Assembly: GCA_018820205.1 (NCBI GenBank)
Contig: JAHJOK010000046.1
Span: forward strand, 1-64,000
DNA: 64,000 nt
Source: Alphaproteobacteria bacterium
Lineage (GTDB): Bacteria; Pseudomonadota; Alphaproteobacteria; Caulobacterales; Caulobacteraceae
Direction of reading: 5' to 3'
Positions 9,671-17,552 of the stretch are shown here, piece after piece (the first letter of the stretch is position 1; every line of letters begins with the position of its first letter). A program made the position numbers and the translations under genes. The notes under the pieces are model-generated. The model had not been told where the DNA came from. It ran no database searches and worked only from the letters and a program-made list of their open reading frames with translations.

Positions 9671-9940
9671 ATGGCCGACCATCACGCCCCGACCGAAGCC
9701 GCCGATCACGACGCGGACGCCTATGTCCACGGGATGATGCCGATCGAGGAACAGGCGGCGACTTGGGCCCTGGTCCAGGGCCTGTTCAAATGGGGATCGC
9801 TGGCCATCGCGGCGAGCCTGCTGTTTCTGGTGATCTGGTTCCAGCCGGGCGGCAGCTTCTTTGGCGGCCTGATCGCCGGGGTCGTGGTGGCCGTCGCGGG
9901 CTGGTTCTTCCTGAAGGGCGGCAAGGCGGCGTCGCATTAA
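9671..9940 (+). CDS. aa3-type cytochrome c oxidase subunit IV
   Basis: An 89-residue protein. Its acidic, His-rich N-terminus (MADHHAPTEAADHDADAYVHGMMPIEEQ) is followed by a transmembrane hairpin at residues about 37-84 (WGSLAIAASLLFLVIWF and FFGGLIAGVVVAVAGWFFL). This matches the small subunit IV of alphaproteobacterial aa3 cytochrome oxidases, which sits beside the catalytic subunits in the inner membrane and is not essential for catalysis. The catalytic subunit genes are not in this window, which is common because this small gene is often unlinked. It has its own promoter and a hairpin after its stop, so it is likely monocistronic. Confidence 0.82.
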   Translation: MADHHAPTEAADHDADAYVHGMMPIEEQAATWALVQGLFKWGSLAIAASLLFLVIWFQPGGSFFGGLIAGVVVAVAGWFFLKGGKAASH

Positions 9941-9950
9941 GCGGGGTGCC

Positions 9951-9988
9951 AACGCTCGCCGCGCAGCGGCTCGCTGCTTGAGCGTTTC
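9951..9988 (+). terminator. Stem-loop after the oxidase subunit gene
   Basis: Outer arms AACGCTC (9951-9957) and GAGCGTT (9980-9986) enclose an inner GCCGC-GCA-GCGGC hairpin (9958-9970), followed by TT. It begins 11 bases past the stop codon. It could act as an intrinsic terminator, although the T run is short. The rest of the gap to 10079 holds nothing I recognise. Confidence 0.45.
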
Positions 9989-10079
9989 GAGATCAGGGCG
10001 CTGACGTTCGGCTCGCGGAGCTTCTCTGCCTGAGCGCGGGATTGCGCGTGCGTGTCAGCAAGGTTTGCGCGTTGCGGCT

Positions 10080-10108
10080 TTGACGTGGCCGTCTCGCAAC
10101 GCCTAACG
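10080..10108 (+). promoter_or_regulatory. Predicted promoter of the transhydrogenase operon
   Basis: TTGACG at 10080-10085 matches the -35 consensus exactly. A GCCTAACG -10-like element ends at 10108, about 17 bases downstream. The leader to the proposed TTG start at 10142 would be about 25-30 bases. The call rests on sequence pattern only. Confidence 0.5.
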
Positions 10109-10141
10109 TTCTGCGATCCAGCTGTGGATGGGGAGATTCGT

Positions 10142-11281
10142 TTGGCCGTCGCCATCGCCGTGACCCGGGAACGCCGTGAGGGCGAGACGCGCTGCGCCGT
10201 CACGCCCGACACCGTCAAGAAATTCGTCGCCATGGGCGCGACCGTGACCGTCGAGGCGGGCACGGGCCTGGGCTCGTCCATTCTCGACAGCGAATACGTC
10301 GATGCGGGCGCGGTGGTGAAGCCCGACACCCGCGCGGTGCTGGACGGGGCCGATCTGGTGCTGAAGGTGCGCGGTCCGACGGCGCAGGAGACGTCGGCGC
10401 TGAAGCCCGGCGCGGTGGTCGTCGCCCTGCTGGACGCCTACCGCGAAAAGGACACGGTGGCCGGTCTGGCGGGGGCCAACGCCACGTCCTTCGCCATGGA
10501 GTTCGTGCCCCGGATCACGCGGGCCCAGGTGATGGACGCCCTGTCGTCCCAGGCGAACCTGGCGGGATACCGGGCCGTGATCGAGGCGGCCTACGCCTAT
10601 GGCAAAGGCTTTCCGATGATGATGACGGCGGCGGGCACGGTCGCCCCGGCCAAGGTCTTCATCATGGGCGTCGGCGTGGCGGGCCTTCAGGCCATCGCCA
10701 CGGCGCGGCGAATGGGGGCCGTGGTCACGGCCACCGACGTGCGGCCTGCGACCAAGGAACAGGTCGAATCGCTCGGCGCCAAATTCCTGGCCGTCGAGGA
10801 CGAGGAGTTCAGGAACGCCCAGACCGCCGGCGGCTACGCCAAGGCGATGTCGGCCGAGTATCAGGCCAAACAGGCGGCCCTGACCGGCGAACACATCAAG
10901 AAGCAGGACATCGTCATCACCACCGCCCTGATCCCCGGTCGCGCGGCGCCGGTGCTGGTCAGCGCCGAACAGGTGGCCTCGATGAAGCCGGGCAGCGTGC
11001 TGATCGACCTGGCGGTCGAGGCGGGCGGCAATGTCGCGGGGGCCAAGGCGGGAGAGGTCGTGACCACGGCGAACGGCGTCAGCATCGTCGGCTACACCAA
11101 CCTGCCCGCGCGGATCGCGGCGGACGCCTCGGCGCTGTACGCCAAGAACCTGGTCGCCTTCGCCGGGTTGATGATCAAGGACGGCGCCCTGACGATCGAC
11201 CTGGAGGACGAGATCCTCAAGGCGGCGGTCGTCACGAACGGGGGCGCGATCGTTCACGAAGGTCTCAAGGGAGCCGCATAA
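10142..11281 (+). CDS. pntA: NAD(P) transhydrogenase subunit alpha part 1
   Basis: Soluble NAD(H)-binding domain I of proton-translocating transhydrogenase, which transfers hydride between NADH and NADP+ using the proton gradient. The 379 residues match the part-1 form found when alpha is split. The N-terminal RERREGETRCAVTPDTVKK, the Rossmann glycine motif GVGVAGLQAIATARRMGA and the DVRPATKEQVESLGAKF loop are diagnostic. The TTG at 10142 is chosen because conserved sequence starts there (AVAIAVTRERR) and a GGGGAG ribosome-binding site sits six bases upstream. An in-frame GTG at 10052 would place the promoter inside the gene. The stop overlaps the pntAB ATG by one base (TAATG). Confidence 0.93.
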   Translation: MAVAIAVTRERREGETRCAVTPDTVKKFVAMGATVTVEAGTGLGSSILDSEYVDAGAVVKPDTRAVLDGADLVLKVRGPTAQETSALKPGAVVVALLDAYREKDTVAGLAGANATSFAMEFVPRITRAQVMDALSSQANLAGYRAVIEAAYAYGKGFPMMMTAAGTVAPAKVFIMGVGVAGLQAIATARRMGAVVTATDVRPATKEQVESLGAKFLAVEDEEFRNAQTAGGYAKAMSAEYQAKQAALTGEHIKKQDIVITTALIPGRAAPVLVSAEQVASMKPGSVLIDLAVEAGGNVAGAKAGEVVTTANGVSIVGYTNLPARIAADASALYAKNLVAFAGLMIKDGALTIDLEDEILKAAVVTNGGAIVHEGLKGAA

Positions 11282-11625
11282 TGGAACACGTCGATCCCAC
11301 CGTCTTTCGCCTGGCCATCTTCGTGCTGGCGATCTTCGTCGGCTATTACGTCGTCTGGTCGGTGACGCCGGCGCTGCACACGCCGCTGATGGCCGTGACC
11401 AACGCCATCTCGAGCGTCATCATCGTCGGCGGCCTGATCGCGGCGGCGGCCGTGTCGGGCGATGTCGCGGGGCCGAACGCCTGGATCGCCAAGGGGGCCG
11501 GGGTCGCGGCCGTGACCCTGGCGTCGGTCAACATCTTCGGGGGCTTCATGGTCACCCGGCGGATGCTGGCCATGTACAAGAAGAAGGAACGGCCGGCGAA
11601 ACCCGCAGAGGCGACCAGGGCCTGA
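11281..11625 (+). CDS. pntAB: NAD(P) transhydrogenase subunit alpha part 2
   Basis: A 114-residue membrane protein forming the small part of transhydrogenase domain II. Residues about 10-30 (LAIFVLAIFVGYYVVW), 38-60 (LMAVTNAISSVIIVGGLIAAA) and 75-98 (GAGVAAVTLASVNIFGGFMVTRRML) are transmembrane helices. The MAVTNAISSVIIVG and NIFGGFMVTRRM blocks are family hallmarks. Translation is coupled to pntA by a one-base overlap. Unusually, pntB does not follow directly: four other genes lie between. Confidence 0.93.
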   Translation: MEHVDPTVFRLAIFVLAIFVGYYVVWSVTPALHTPLMAVTNAISSVIIVGGLIAAAAVSGDVAGPNAWIAKGAGVAAVTLASVNIFGGFMVTRRMLAMYKKKERPAKPAEATRA

Positions 11626-11626
11626 C

Positions 11627-11935
11627 ATGTCGCTGGACGCGCTGAACCTCGCCCCCGCCTCGATCGCCTGGACCGGCTCCTGGATCGCCACGGGCATTGG
11701 CCTGGGCATGTGGGTCTGGAGCTGGCTGGGCGAGAAGAACGCGATCCAGAAGCTGAGATTTCGCGACTGCGGCGTGGTGCTGCTGTTCTCGGGCATCCTG
11801 ACCCGCATCGTGGTTCAGGAACGGGCGATGACGGCCATCGACTGGGCCATGGCGTTCCTGGGCCCGCTGTTCATCGCCGCCGCCCTCTGGCGGCTGGCGC
11901 GCACGGCGAGCCCGACCGGGAGAGAGGGGCCGTGA
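11627..11935 (+). CDS. Small membrane protein of unknown function
   Basis: A 102-residue protein with three hydrophobic segments: IAWTGSWIATGIGLGMWVW, CGVVLLFSGILTRIVV and AMAFLGPLFIAAALWRL. It starts one base after the pntAB stop (TGACATG), in the middle of the transhydrogenase operon, and its stop overlaps the next GTG start. I recognise no family. Because it is cotranscribed it could be an accessory membrane component, but that is inference from position only. Confidence 0.6.
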   Translation: MSLDALNLAPASIAWTGSWIATGIGLGMWVWSWLGEKNAIQKLRFRDCGVVLLFSGILTRIVVQERAMTAIDWAMAFLGPLFIAAALWRLARTASPTGREGP

Positions 11936-12318
11936 CGCGCGCGTTCGCGGGGGCGATCGTCTTGGGTCTGATGGTGGTCGCGCCCACCGCGTCGGCCCAG
12001 GTCCACCTTGGGAAGAATTTCGAGAACGGCCTGCACTGGTCGGTCGCCGCCCCGCAGGGGGCCAGCTGGTCGCTGGAATGCCGGTTCGCCCCTGTGACCT
12101 ATGAGGCCAGCCAGTACGACCTGCGGCACTGGACCAACCGCATCAGAACCGGCGGGACCGGCGCGGACCGCGGTCGTTTGCCGCAACAGGACGGGCGCTG
12201 CACCGTGACCAAGACCGGCGGGGCAGGACCGGTCGGGATCGCCATGGTGCGCGGGTCTGAGGTTGTCGCAGACGGCGTGGCGGAGACCGGCAAGACGGCG
12301 CGGGCGGGGCTGCTCTGA
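11932..12318 (+). CDS. Exported protein of unknown function
   Basis: A 128-residue protein with a clear signal peptide (residues 1-22, FAGAIVLGLMVVAPTASA). The mature domain is small and contains two cysteines (LECRF, GRCTVTK). A central QYDLRHWTNRIRTGGTG segment and the ECRF/GIAMVRGSEVV strands suggest a compact beta-rich fold. I do not recognise the family. The GTG start at 11932 overlaps the preceding stop (GTGA) and has a strong GAGAGGGG ribosome-binding site. Its own stop overlaps the mntA start (TGATG). Confidence 0.6.
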   Translation: MTRAFAGAIVLGLMVVAPTASAQVHLGKNFENGLHWSVAAPQGASWSLECRFAPVTYEASQYDLRHWTNRIRTGGTGADRGRLPQQDGRCTVTKTGGAGPVGIAMVRGSEVVADGVAETGKTARAGLL

Positions 12319-12617
12319 TGGCTCAGATCGGCGAGCGGGACCGGGTCCTGGACGTGCTTCGCGCCGCCCGCCCACGCGCCCGGGAGCTCGGCGTGACGTT
12401 CGTGGGCATCGTGGGCTCTATGGCGCGGGACGACGCGCGACAGGACAGCGATATCGACCTGGTTTTCGACGCGGTCGCAGAGGGGCATCTGTGGCCGCTG
12501 TTGGGGCTGGTGGCCGACATCGAGGACGCGTTGGGCCGACGCATCGATCTGATCGATCGCGCGATGATGCCGGCGGATAGCTGGGCCTGGATGGCCCGCG
12601 ATCTCGTGCCCCTATGA
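12318..12617 (+). CDS. mntA: MntA-type nucleotidyltransferase antitoxin
   Basis: A 99-residue minimal nucleotidyltransferase. The signature G33-S34-x-A-R ... S44-D45-I46-D47 is intact, and a third acidic residue lies at D77 in RRIDLID. In the characterised MntA/HepT systems this enzyme transfers AMP to a tyrosine of the HEPN RNase partner and so neutralises it. The partner follows immediately with a four-base ATGA overlap. Its start overlaps the preceding stop in TGATG, so the pair is translationally tied into the transhydrogenase operon rather than standing as an independent unit. Confidence 0.86.
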   Translation: MAQIGERDRVLDVLRAARPRARELGVTFVGIVGSMARDDARQDSDIDLVFDAVAEGHLWPLLGLVADIEDALGRRIDLIDRAMMPADSWAWMARDLVPL

Positions 12618-12964
12618 AAAATCCGGCGATCCGCGACCGACTTCAGGACATCGTCGCCTATGGCCGCGAGGCGGTCGAGGCGGTCGCGGACCTGTCGGCC
12701 GAACAGATTCTGGCCGAGCGTTTTCGCGAACACGCGGTGCTGAGAACGGTTCAGGTCGTGGGCGAGGCCTCGGCGCAACTGCTCAAGCTGGACCCGGCCA
12801 TGCAGGTCAGGATTCCGCACATTCGGCGGGCGGTCGATCTCAGGAACATGCTCGTGCACGGCTATACGAAAATTCGAATGGAAGAGATCGTGCGCATCGT
12901 CCGGTCGGATTTACCGGACCTGATTGATCGAGCGACGGCTATCCTGGGGGAAGACTACCAATGA
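12614..12964 (+). CDS. hepT: HepT-type HEPN ribonuclease toxin
   Basis: A 116-residue all-helical HEPN protein (DUF86 type). The RNase and AMPylation motif R-x4-H-x-Y is complete: R77-NMLV-H82-G-Y84, inside DLRNMLVHGYTKI. In characterised pairs HepT is an RNase toxin and the Tyr is modified by MntA. The gene starts within mntA (ATGA) and its stop TGA (12962-12964) overlaps the ATG of pntB (12961). A toxin-antitoxin pair therefore sits in frame-coupled order between two subunits of a metabolic enzyme. The motifs are all present, so it appears intact. Confidence 0.87.
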   Translation: MKNPAIRDRLQDIVAYGREAVEAVADLSAEQILAERFREHAVLRTVQVVGEASAQLLKLDPAMQVRIPHIRRAVDLRNMLVHGYTKIRMEEIVRIVRSDLPDLIDRATAILGEDYQ

Positions 12965-14379
12965 ACGCATCCATCGCGGCGCTGGCCTATCTGGTTTCGG
13001 GCGTCCTGTTCATCCTGTCGTTGCGGGGCCTGTCCAGCCCGGAGACGAGCCGTCAGGGCAATATCCTGGGCATGGTCGGCATGGCGCTGGCGATCGGGAT
13101 CACCCTGCTGACGCTGGGGACCACGGGCGCGCTGGACCCGTTGACGCTGGCGCTGCTGGCAGGCGGCGTGATCGTGGGCGGCGGCGGCGGGGCGCTGATC
13201 GCCAAGCGTGTGGCGATGACCGACATGCCCCAGCTGGTCGCGGCCTTCCACAGCCTGGTCGGGATGGCCGCCTGTCTGGTCGCCATCGGGGCCGTCTATG
13301 CGCCCGACGCCTTCGGCATCCTCACCGCCGACGGGATCGGCATCAAGACTCTGTCGATCGTGGAACTTTCGCTGGGCGTGGCCATCGGGGCCATCACCTT
13401 CACCGGCTCGGTGATCGCTTTCGCCAAGCTGAACGGCAATATGAGCGGCGCGCCGATCATCCTGCCGGCGCGGCACCTGATCAACATCGGCCTGGCGCTG
13501 GGGCTGGTGTTCCTGATCGGCATTCTGATCTGGACGGGCGGGGCGGCGGTCTGGGCCTTCTGGGGCGTGTTCGCCATCGCCCTGATCCTGGGGGCGACCC
13601 TGATCATCCCCATCGGCGGGGCCGACATGCCCGTCGTGGTGTCGATGCTGAATTCCTACTCGGGCTGGGCGGCGGCGGCCCTGGGCTTCACGCTGGAGAA
13701 CATCGCCCTGATCATCACCGGCGCCCTGGTCGGGTCGTCGGGCGCGATCCTCAGCTACATCATGTGCAAGGGCATGAACCGCAGCTTTATCAGCGTGATC
13801 CTGGGCGGCTTCGGCGGCGACAGCGGTCCGGCGGGCGAGGCGCGGGTGGAAACCCGGCCGGTCAAACAGGGCAGCGCCGACGACGCCGCCTTCATCATGA
13901 AGAACGCCTCGAAGGTCATCATCGTGCCCGGCTACGGCATGGCGGTGGCCCAGGCCCAGCATGCCCTGCGCGAGATGGCCGACAAGCTGAAGGAGGAAGG
14001 CGTCGAGGTGAAATACGCCATCCACCCCGTCGCCGGCCGGATGCCGGGCCATATGAACGTCCTGCTGGCCGAGGCCAATGTGCCCTACGACGAGGTGTTC
14101 GAGCTGGAGGACATCAACGCCGAGTTCGCCAACTGCGACGTCGCCTTCGTCATCGGCGCCAACGACGTCACCAACCCCGCGGCGAAAACGGACCCGCAGT
14201 CGCCGATCTACGGCATGCCGATCCTGGACGTGGAAAAGGCCGGCACCGTGCTGTTCATCAAACGCGGCATGGCGGCGGGCTATGCGGGGGTCGAGAACGA
14301 GCTGTTCTTCCGCGACAACACGATGATGCTGTTCAGCGACGCCAAGAAGATGGTCGAGGGGATCGTGAAGGGGCTGTGA
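12961..14379 (+). CDS. pntB: NAD(P) transhydrogenase subunit beta
   Basis: A 472-residue subunit carrying the proton channel and the NADP(H)-binding domain III. About eight or nine transmembrane helices occupy residues 1-270 (for example ASIAALAYLVSGVLFILSL). Domain III shows VIIVPGYGMAVAQAQ, KYAIHPVAGRMPGHMNVLLAEA and VIGANDVTNPAA. Length is normal. The ATG overlaps the hepT stop (ATGA), so its translation may depend on ribosomes finishing hepT. It works with the subunits encoded at 10142 and 11281. Confidence 0.95.
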   Translation: MNASIAALAYLVSGVLFILSLRGLSSPETSRQGNILGMVGMALAIGITLLTLGTTGALDPLTLALLAGGVIVGGGGGALIAKRVAMTDMPQLVAAFHSLVGMAACLVAIGAVYAPDAFGILTADGIGIKTLSIVELSLGVAIGAITFTGSVIAFAKLNGNMSGAPIILPARHLINIGLALGLVFLIGILIWTGGAAVWAFWGVFAIALILGATLIIPIGGADMPVVVSMLNSYSGWAAAALGFTLENIALIITGALVGSSGAILSYIMCKGMNRSFISVILGGFGGDSGPAGEARVETRPVKQGSADDAAFIMKNASKVIIVPGYGMAVAQAQHALREMADKLKEEGVEVKYAIHPVAGRMPGHMNVLLAEANVPYDEVFELEDINAEFANCDVAFVIGANDVTNPAAKTDPQSPIYGMPILDVEKAGTVLFIKRGMAAGYAGVENELFFRDNTMMLFSDAKKMVEGIVKGL

Positions 14380-14777
14380 GCTCGCCGGTCCGGACCTACG
14401 TTCGGTTCGTCTGCTTCCAGACCGTCGGCAAGCAGCGCAATCGCCTCGGACTGTTCAAGGCCATCGACGAGGCTGCCGAAAGCGAACACGCGCCGAGTTG
14501 GGCGATCGTCGAAGCGCGCAGCCTAGATGCTTGGTTCAACGCCAACCTAGCGATCCCGAAGGCCTTCTCTGCTGGCGGTCACACGGGCTTCGGCCAGCCG
14601 GGCCTGTCATGGTTCAAGCCCGCCGCGGCCGAACATATCCGCCGAATGCACCAGCTGAAGCTCGCACTCGAGGCGTGCGGCATTCACGTCGAAGTGCTGA
14701 CCACGCGTGATCCCGGACTGGTGGTCTGGCAGGACGAACACCAACTCGTCGCTGAGCCGCGCGGTCGAAAGTTCTGA
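14376..14777 (+). CDS. Conserved hypothetical protein at the end of the pnt operon
   Basis: A 133-residue cytosolic protein starting at a GTG that overlaps the pntB stop (GTGA). Its features are RTYVRFVCFQTVGKQ at the N-terminus, a conserved-looking AWFNANLAIPKAF segment, SWFKPAAAEHIRRM and a C-terminal VEVLTTRDPGLVVWQDEHQLVAEP. It reminds me of an uncharacterised family of short proteins with LSWFKP...TRDPG...YED motifs; no function is known to me. Its stop directly abuts the stop of the convergent flavoprotein gene, leaving no spacer. Confidence 0.6.
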   Translation: MSSPVRTYVRFVCFQTVGKQRNRLGLFKAIDEAAESEHAPSWAIVEARSLDAWFNANLAIPKAFSAGGHTGFGQPGLSWFKPAAAEHIRRMHQLKLALEACGIHVEVLTTRDPGLVVWQDEHQLVAEPRGRKF

Positions 14778-16040
14778 CTAGCCAATACCTACCTCCTTCA
14801 TCGACACAGCCTTGTCCGCCAGCTTCGCCACATCGACCGCTCGCCGCTCGCCGATCAGCTTCTTGCCCATCATGAACTCGGGCGGGGCGTTGATGGCTTC
14901 GACCGCGTGGACCGTGTCGCCCTTCAGGTGGAAGACGGCGAAGCCGGTGCTGGAAGGGACGCCGCGCACGACGATGCGGTCGGCGTCGAACGGATAGCCG
15001 GCGATCTGCAGTTTCAGGTCGTACTGGTCCGACCACTGCCAGGGCGTCTCTCCGGCGGGGGCGGGGCGGCCGGTGATGGCGGCGGCGGCCTGTTTGGCCT
15101 GTTCCAGGGCGTTGGGGACGCTCTCCATGCGGAACATCCGGTCGTAGATCGGCATGGGGCGGCGCGTCACGTCGCCGATGGCGAAGATGGCGGGGTCCGA
15201 GGTGCGGGCCTGCAGATCGACGACTATGCCGCCGTCGATGGTCAATCCGGCGTCGTGCGCCAGGGCGTCGTTGGGAATGGCGCCGACGCCGACGACGACG
15301 GCGTCGCAGGCCACGGTACGGCCGTCGGCGAGGACGACGCCGGCCACCCGGCCGCCCTGTCCGGTGAAGCCGGTCACGTCGGCGGCCAGTTCGAAGCGGA
15401 CCCCGTTGGCCTGATGATAGGTCTGGAAGAAGTCCGACAGGACGCCGCAGGCGACGCGCGCCAGCAGACGCGCCTCTCGCTCCAGCACCACGACCTCCGA
15501 CCCCAGGGCGCGGGCGGAAGCGGCGACCTCCAGCCCGACATAGCCGCCGCCGACGACGGCCAGGGTGCGGCCCGGGCCGAGGGAGGCCTTGATCGCCTCG
15601 GCGTCGGCGGCGGTGCGCAACACATGCACGCCGTCCAGGTCCGCGCCCGGCACGTCCAGCGTGCGGGCGCGGGCGCCTGTGGCCAGGATCAGGCGGGACC
15701 AGGACAGGGTCGCGCCGTCGGACAGGCGCACCTGTCGGCCCTCGCGGTCAATCGCGTCGGCGACGACGCCCAGCCTCAGATCGATGGCCTGTTCGACGTA
15801 GAACTCAGGCGCGCGCAGGGCGAGGGAGTCCCCGTCCGCCTCGCCCTTCAGCCAGGCCTTGGACAGGGGCGGACGCTGATAGGGGGGCAGGGGCTCCTCG
15901 CCGATCAGGCTGATCGATCCGGCGAACCCGTACTGGCGCAGCATCGCGGCCGCCGTGCCGCCGGCGTGTCCGGCGCCGATGATCACGACCGCGTCCGACG
16001 GGTCCGCGCCTGTGTCCGTGTTCGTCGTCGATGCCGTCAT
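14778..16040 (-). CDS. NAD(P)/FAD-dependent oxidoreductase, ferredoxin-reductase type
   Basis: A 420-residue flavoprotein. The FAD-binding motif VIIGAGHAGGTAAAM is near residues 19-33, the NAD(P)-binding motif LAVVGGGYVGLEVAA near 155-169, and the second FAD contact IFAIGDVTR near 290. A C-terminal reductase/dimerisation domain follows (DQYDLKLQIAGYP). This is the layout of rubredoxin, putidaredoxin and terpredoxin reductases, which pass electrons from NAD(P)H to a ferredoxin serving an oxygenase or P450. No ferredoxin or oxygenase gene is adjacent, so the partner is unknown. Confidence 0.82.
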   Translation of the reverse strand: MTASTTNTDTGADPSDAVVIIGAGHAGGTAAAMLRQYGFAGSISLIGEEPLPPYQRPPLSKAWLKGEADGDSLALRAPEFYVEQAIDLRLGVVADAIDREGRQVRLSDGATLSWSRLILATGARARTLDVPGADLDGVHVLRTAADAEAIKASLGPGRTLAVVGGGYVGLEVAASARALGSEVVVLEREARLLARVACGVLSDFFQTYHQANGVRFELAADVTGFTGQGGRVAGVVLADGRTVACDAVVVGVGAIPNDALAHDAGLTIDGGIVVDLQARTSDPAIFAIGDVTRRPMPIYDRMFRMESVPNALEQAKQAAAAITGRPAPAGETPWQWSDQYDLKLQIAGYPFDADRIVVRGVPSSTGFAVFHLKGDTVHAVEAINAPPEFMMGKKLIGERRAVDVAKLADKAVSMKEVGIG

Positions 16041-16091
16041 GGGATGGCCTTCGCACAGGCGGCGGCGGATGAAAACGGGCGCCGCCCGGCT

Positions 16092-17552
16092 CTACAAATA
16101 GGCGCCGACCTGCCAGGGAACGAACTCGTTGTCGCCGACGCTCAGGGTCTCGGACCGGGTCGGTTCGCCCGACGCCACGGCCAGGATGCGCTCGAAGATC
16201 GTCCGGCCCATCGATTCCAGCGACACCCCGGTCAGGACGGGCGAGGCGTCGATGTCTATGTCCTCGTCCATCCAGTCGGCGAGGCGGCCGTTCGAGGCGA
16301 TCTTGAGACAGGGCGCCGGCCGCGATCCGAACACCGAGCCCCGGCCGGTGGTGAAGACGATCAGATTGGCGCCCGACGCGATCTGGCCCGTCGCCGAACA
16401 GGGATCATAGCCGGGGCTGTCCATGAAGGTCAGGCCGGGACCGCGTACCGGCTGGGCATAGCCGATGACGTCGGTCAGGGGGGTGGATCCGGACTTGGCC
16501 ACGGCGCCCAAAGACTTCTCGAGAATGGTGGTCAGCCCGCCCTTCAGATTGCCGGGCGACGGATTGTTGTTCAGCTCCATCCCGTGCCTGTCGGCATAGG
16601 CGCGCCACCAGTCGAGACGGGCAATCAGGTCGGCGGCGACCCGCGGCGAGGCGGCGCGGCGCAGCAGCAGATGTTCGGCGCCCCAGATCTCGGGGGTCTC
16701 CGACAGCATGGCTGATCCGCCGTGGGCGACCAGCGTGTCCACCGCCATCCCCAGCGACGGATTGGCGGTGACGCCGGACCAGCCGTCGGAGCCGCCGCAC
16801 TGCAGACCCAGGGTCAGCAGGGAGGCGGGCAGGGGTTCGCGCACGGATCTGGCGGCCTCGGCGACCAGTTCGGCGACGATGGCGCGGCCCTGTTCGATGG
16901 CGCGCGTGGTGCCGCCGGCCTCCTGGATCGTCAGGGTGCGCAGGGTCGGACCGGCGGACAGCCCCTCTCGCGACAGCCAGTCGGGGATCTGGTTGGCCTC
17001 GCAGCCCAGGCCGACGATCAGCACGCCGGAGACGTTGGGGTGGTTGGCGTATCCCGCCAGCGTCCGTTGCAGCAGGGCGACGTCTCCGCCCATCGAGGCC
17101 CCGCCACAGCCGCCCTGATGGGTGAAGGCGACGACGCCGTCGACGTCGGCGGGCAGGGCGTCGTCTGGAAAGGCGTCGGCGATCCGGCGGGCGACGGTGG
17201 CCGAACAGTTCACGCTGGTCAGGACCAGGACGAAATTGCGCGTGCCGCCGCGTCCGTCGGCGCGACGATAGCCCTGGAAGGTCGCGGGCGCCTCCGGAGG
17301 CGGAACGGACCGCACGTCGGCGCCGATCTCGGCGTCGCGGGCGTCGTCGCTCATCGCCATATTGTGGGTGTGGACCCAGTCCCCGGCGGCGATGTCGGCC
17401 GAGGCGCGGCCGATGACCTGACCGTATTTGCGGATCGGCGATCCCGTCGGGATGCGCTCCAGCGCGATCTTGTGGCCAGCGGCGATTCCGCCCGGCAGGT
17501 CGGTCAGGGCGACGGCGACGCTGTCGCCTGGGTTCAGGGTCAGGGTGTTCAC
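16092..17552 (-). CDS. uxaA: Altronate dehydratase
   Basis: A 486-residue UxaA/GarD-family dehydratase, which removes water from D-altronate to give 2-keto-3-deoxygluconate in galacturonate breakdown. The N-terminal SAF-like part (residues 1-90, LNPGDSVAVALTDLPGG, with DWVHTHNM) is followed by the large catalytic part with the CGGSDGWSGVTANPSLG block and conserved cysteines (HQGGCGGAS, GLGCEANQIP). Length is normal. The GTG start at 17552 overlaps the uxuB stop (GTGA). It is the last gene of the uxaC-uxuB-uxaA set. Confidence 0.88.
   Translation of the reverse strand: MNTLTLNPGDSVAVALTDLPGGIAAGHKIALERIPTGSPIRKYGQVIGRASADIAAGDWVHTHNMAMSDDARDAEIGADVRSVPPPEAPATFQGYRRADGRGGTRNFVLVLTSVNCSATVARRIADAFPDDALPADVDGVVAFTHQGGCGGASMGGDVALLQRTLAGYANHPNVSGVLIVGLGCEANQIPDWLSREGLSAGPTLRTLTIQEAGGTTRAIEQGRAIVAELVAEAARSVREPLPASLLTLGLQCGGSDGWSGVTANPSLGMAVDTLVAHGGSAMLSETPEIWGAEHLLLRRAASPRVAADLIARLDWWRAYADRHGMELNNNPSPGNLKGGLTTILEKSLGAVAKSGSTPLTDVIGYAQPVRGPGLTFMDSPGYDPCSATGQIASGANLIVFTTGRGSVFGSRPAPCLKIASNGRLADWMDEDIDIDASPVLTGVSLESMGRTIFERILAVASGEPTRSETLSVGDNEFVPWQVGAYL

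Noticed and set aside
9941-10079. GC-rich folded region considered as a tRNA or small RNA gene
   Set aside because: No T-loop GGTTCGA-type sequence, anticodon arm or CCA end; only the terminator-like hairpin is supported.
14907-16715. Plus-strand open frame across the flavoprotein and uxaA genes
   Set aside because: Gly/Asp/Gln/His-rich translation without motifs, opposite two well-supported genes.
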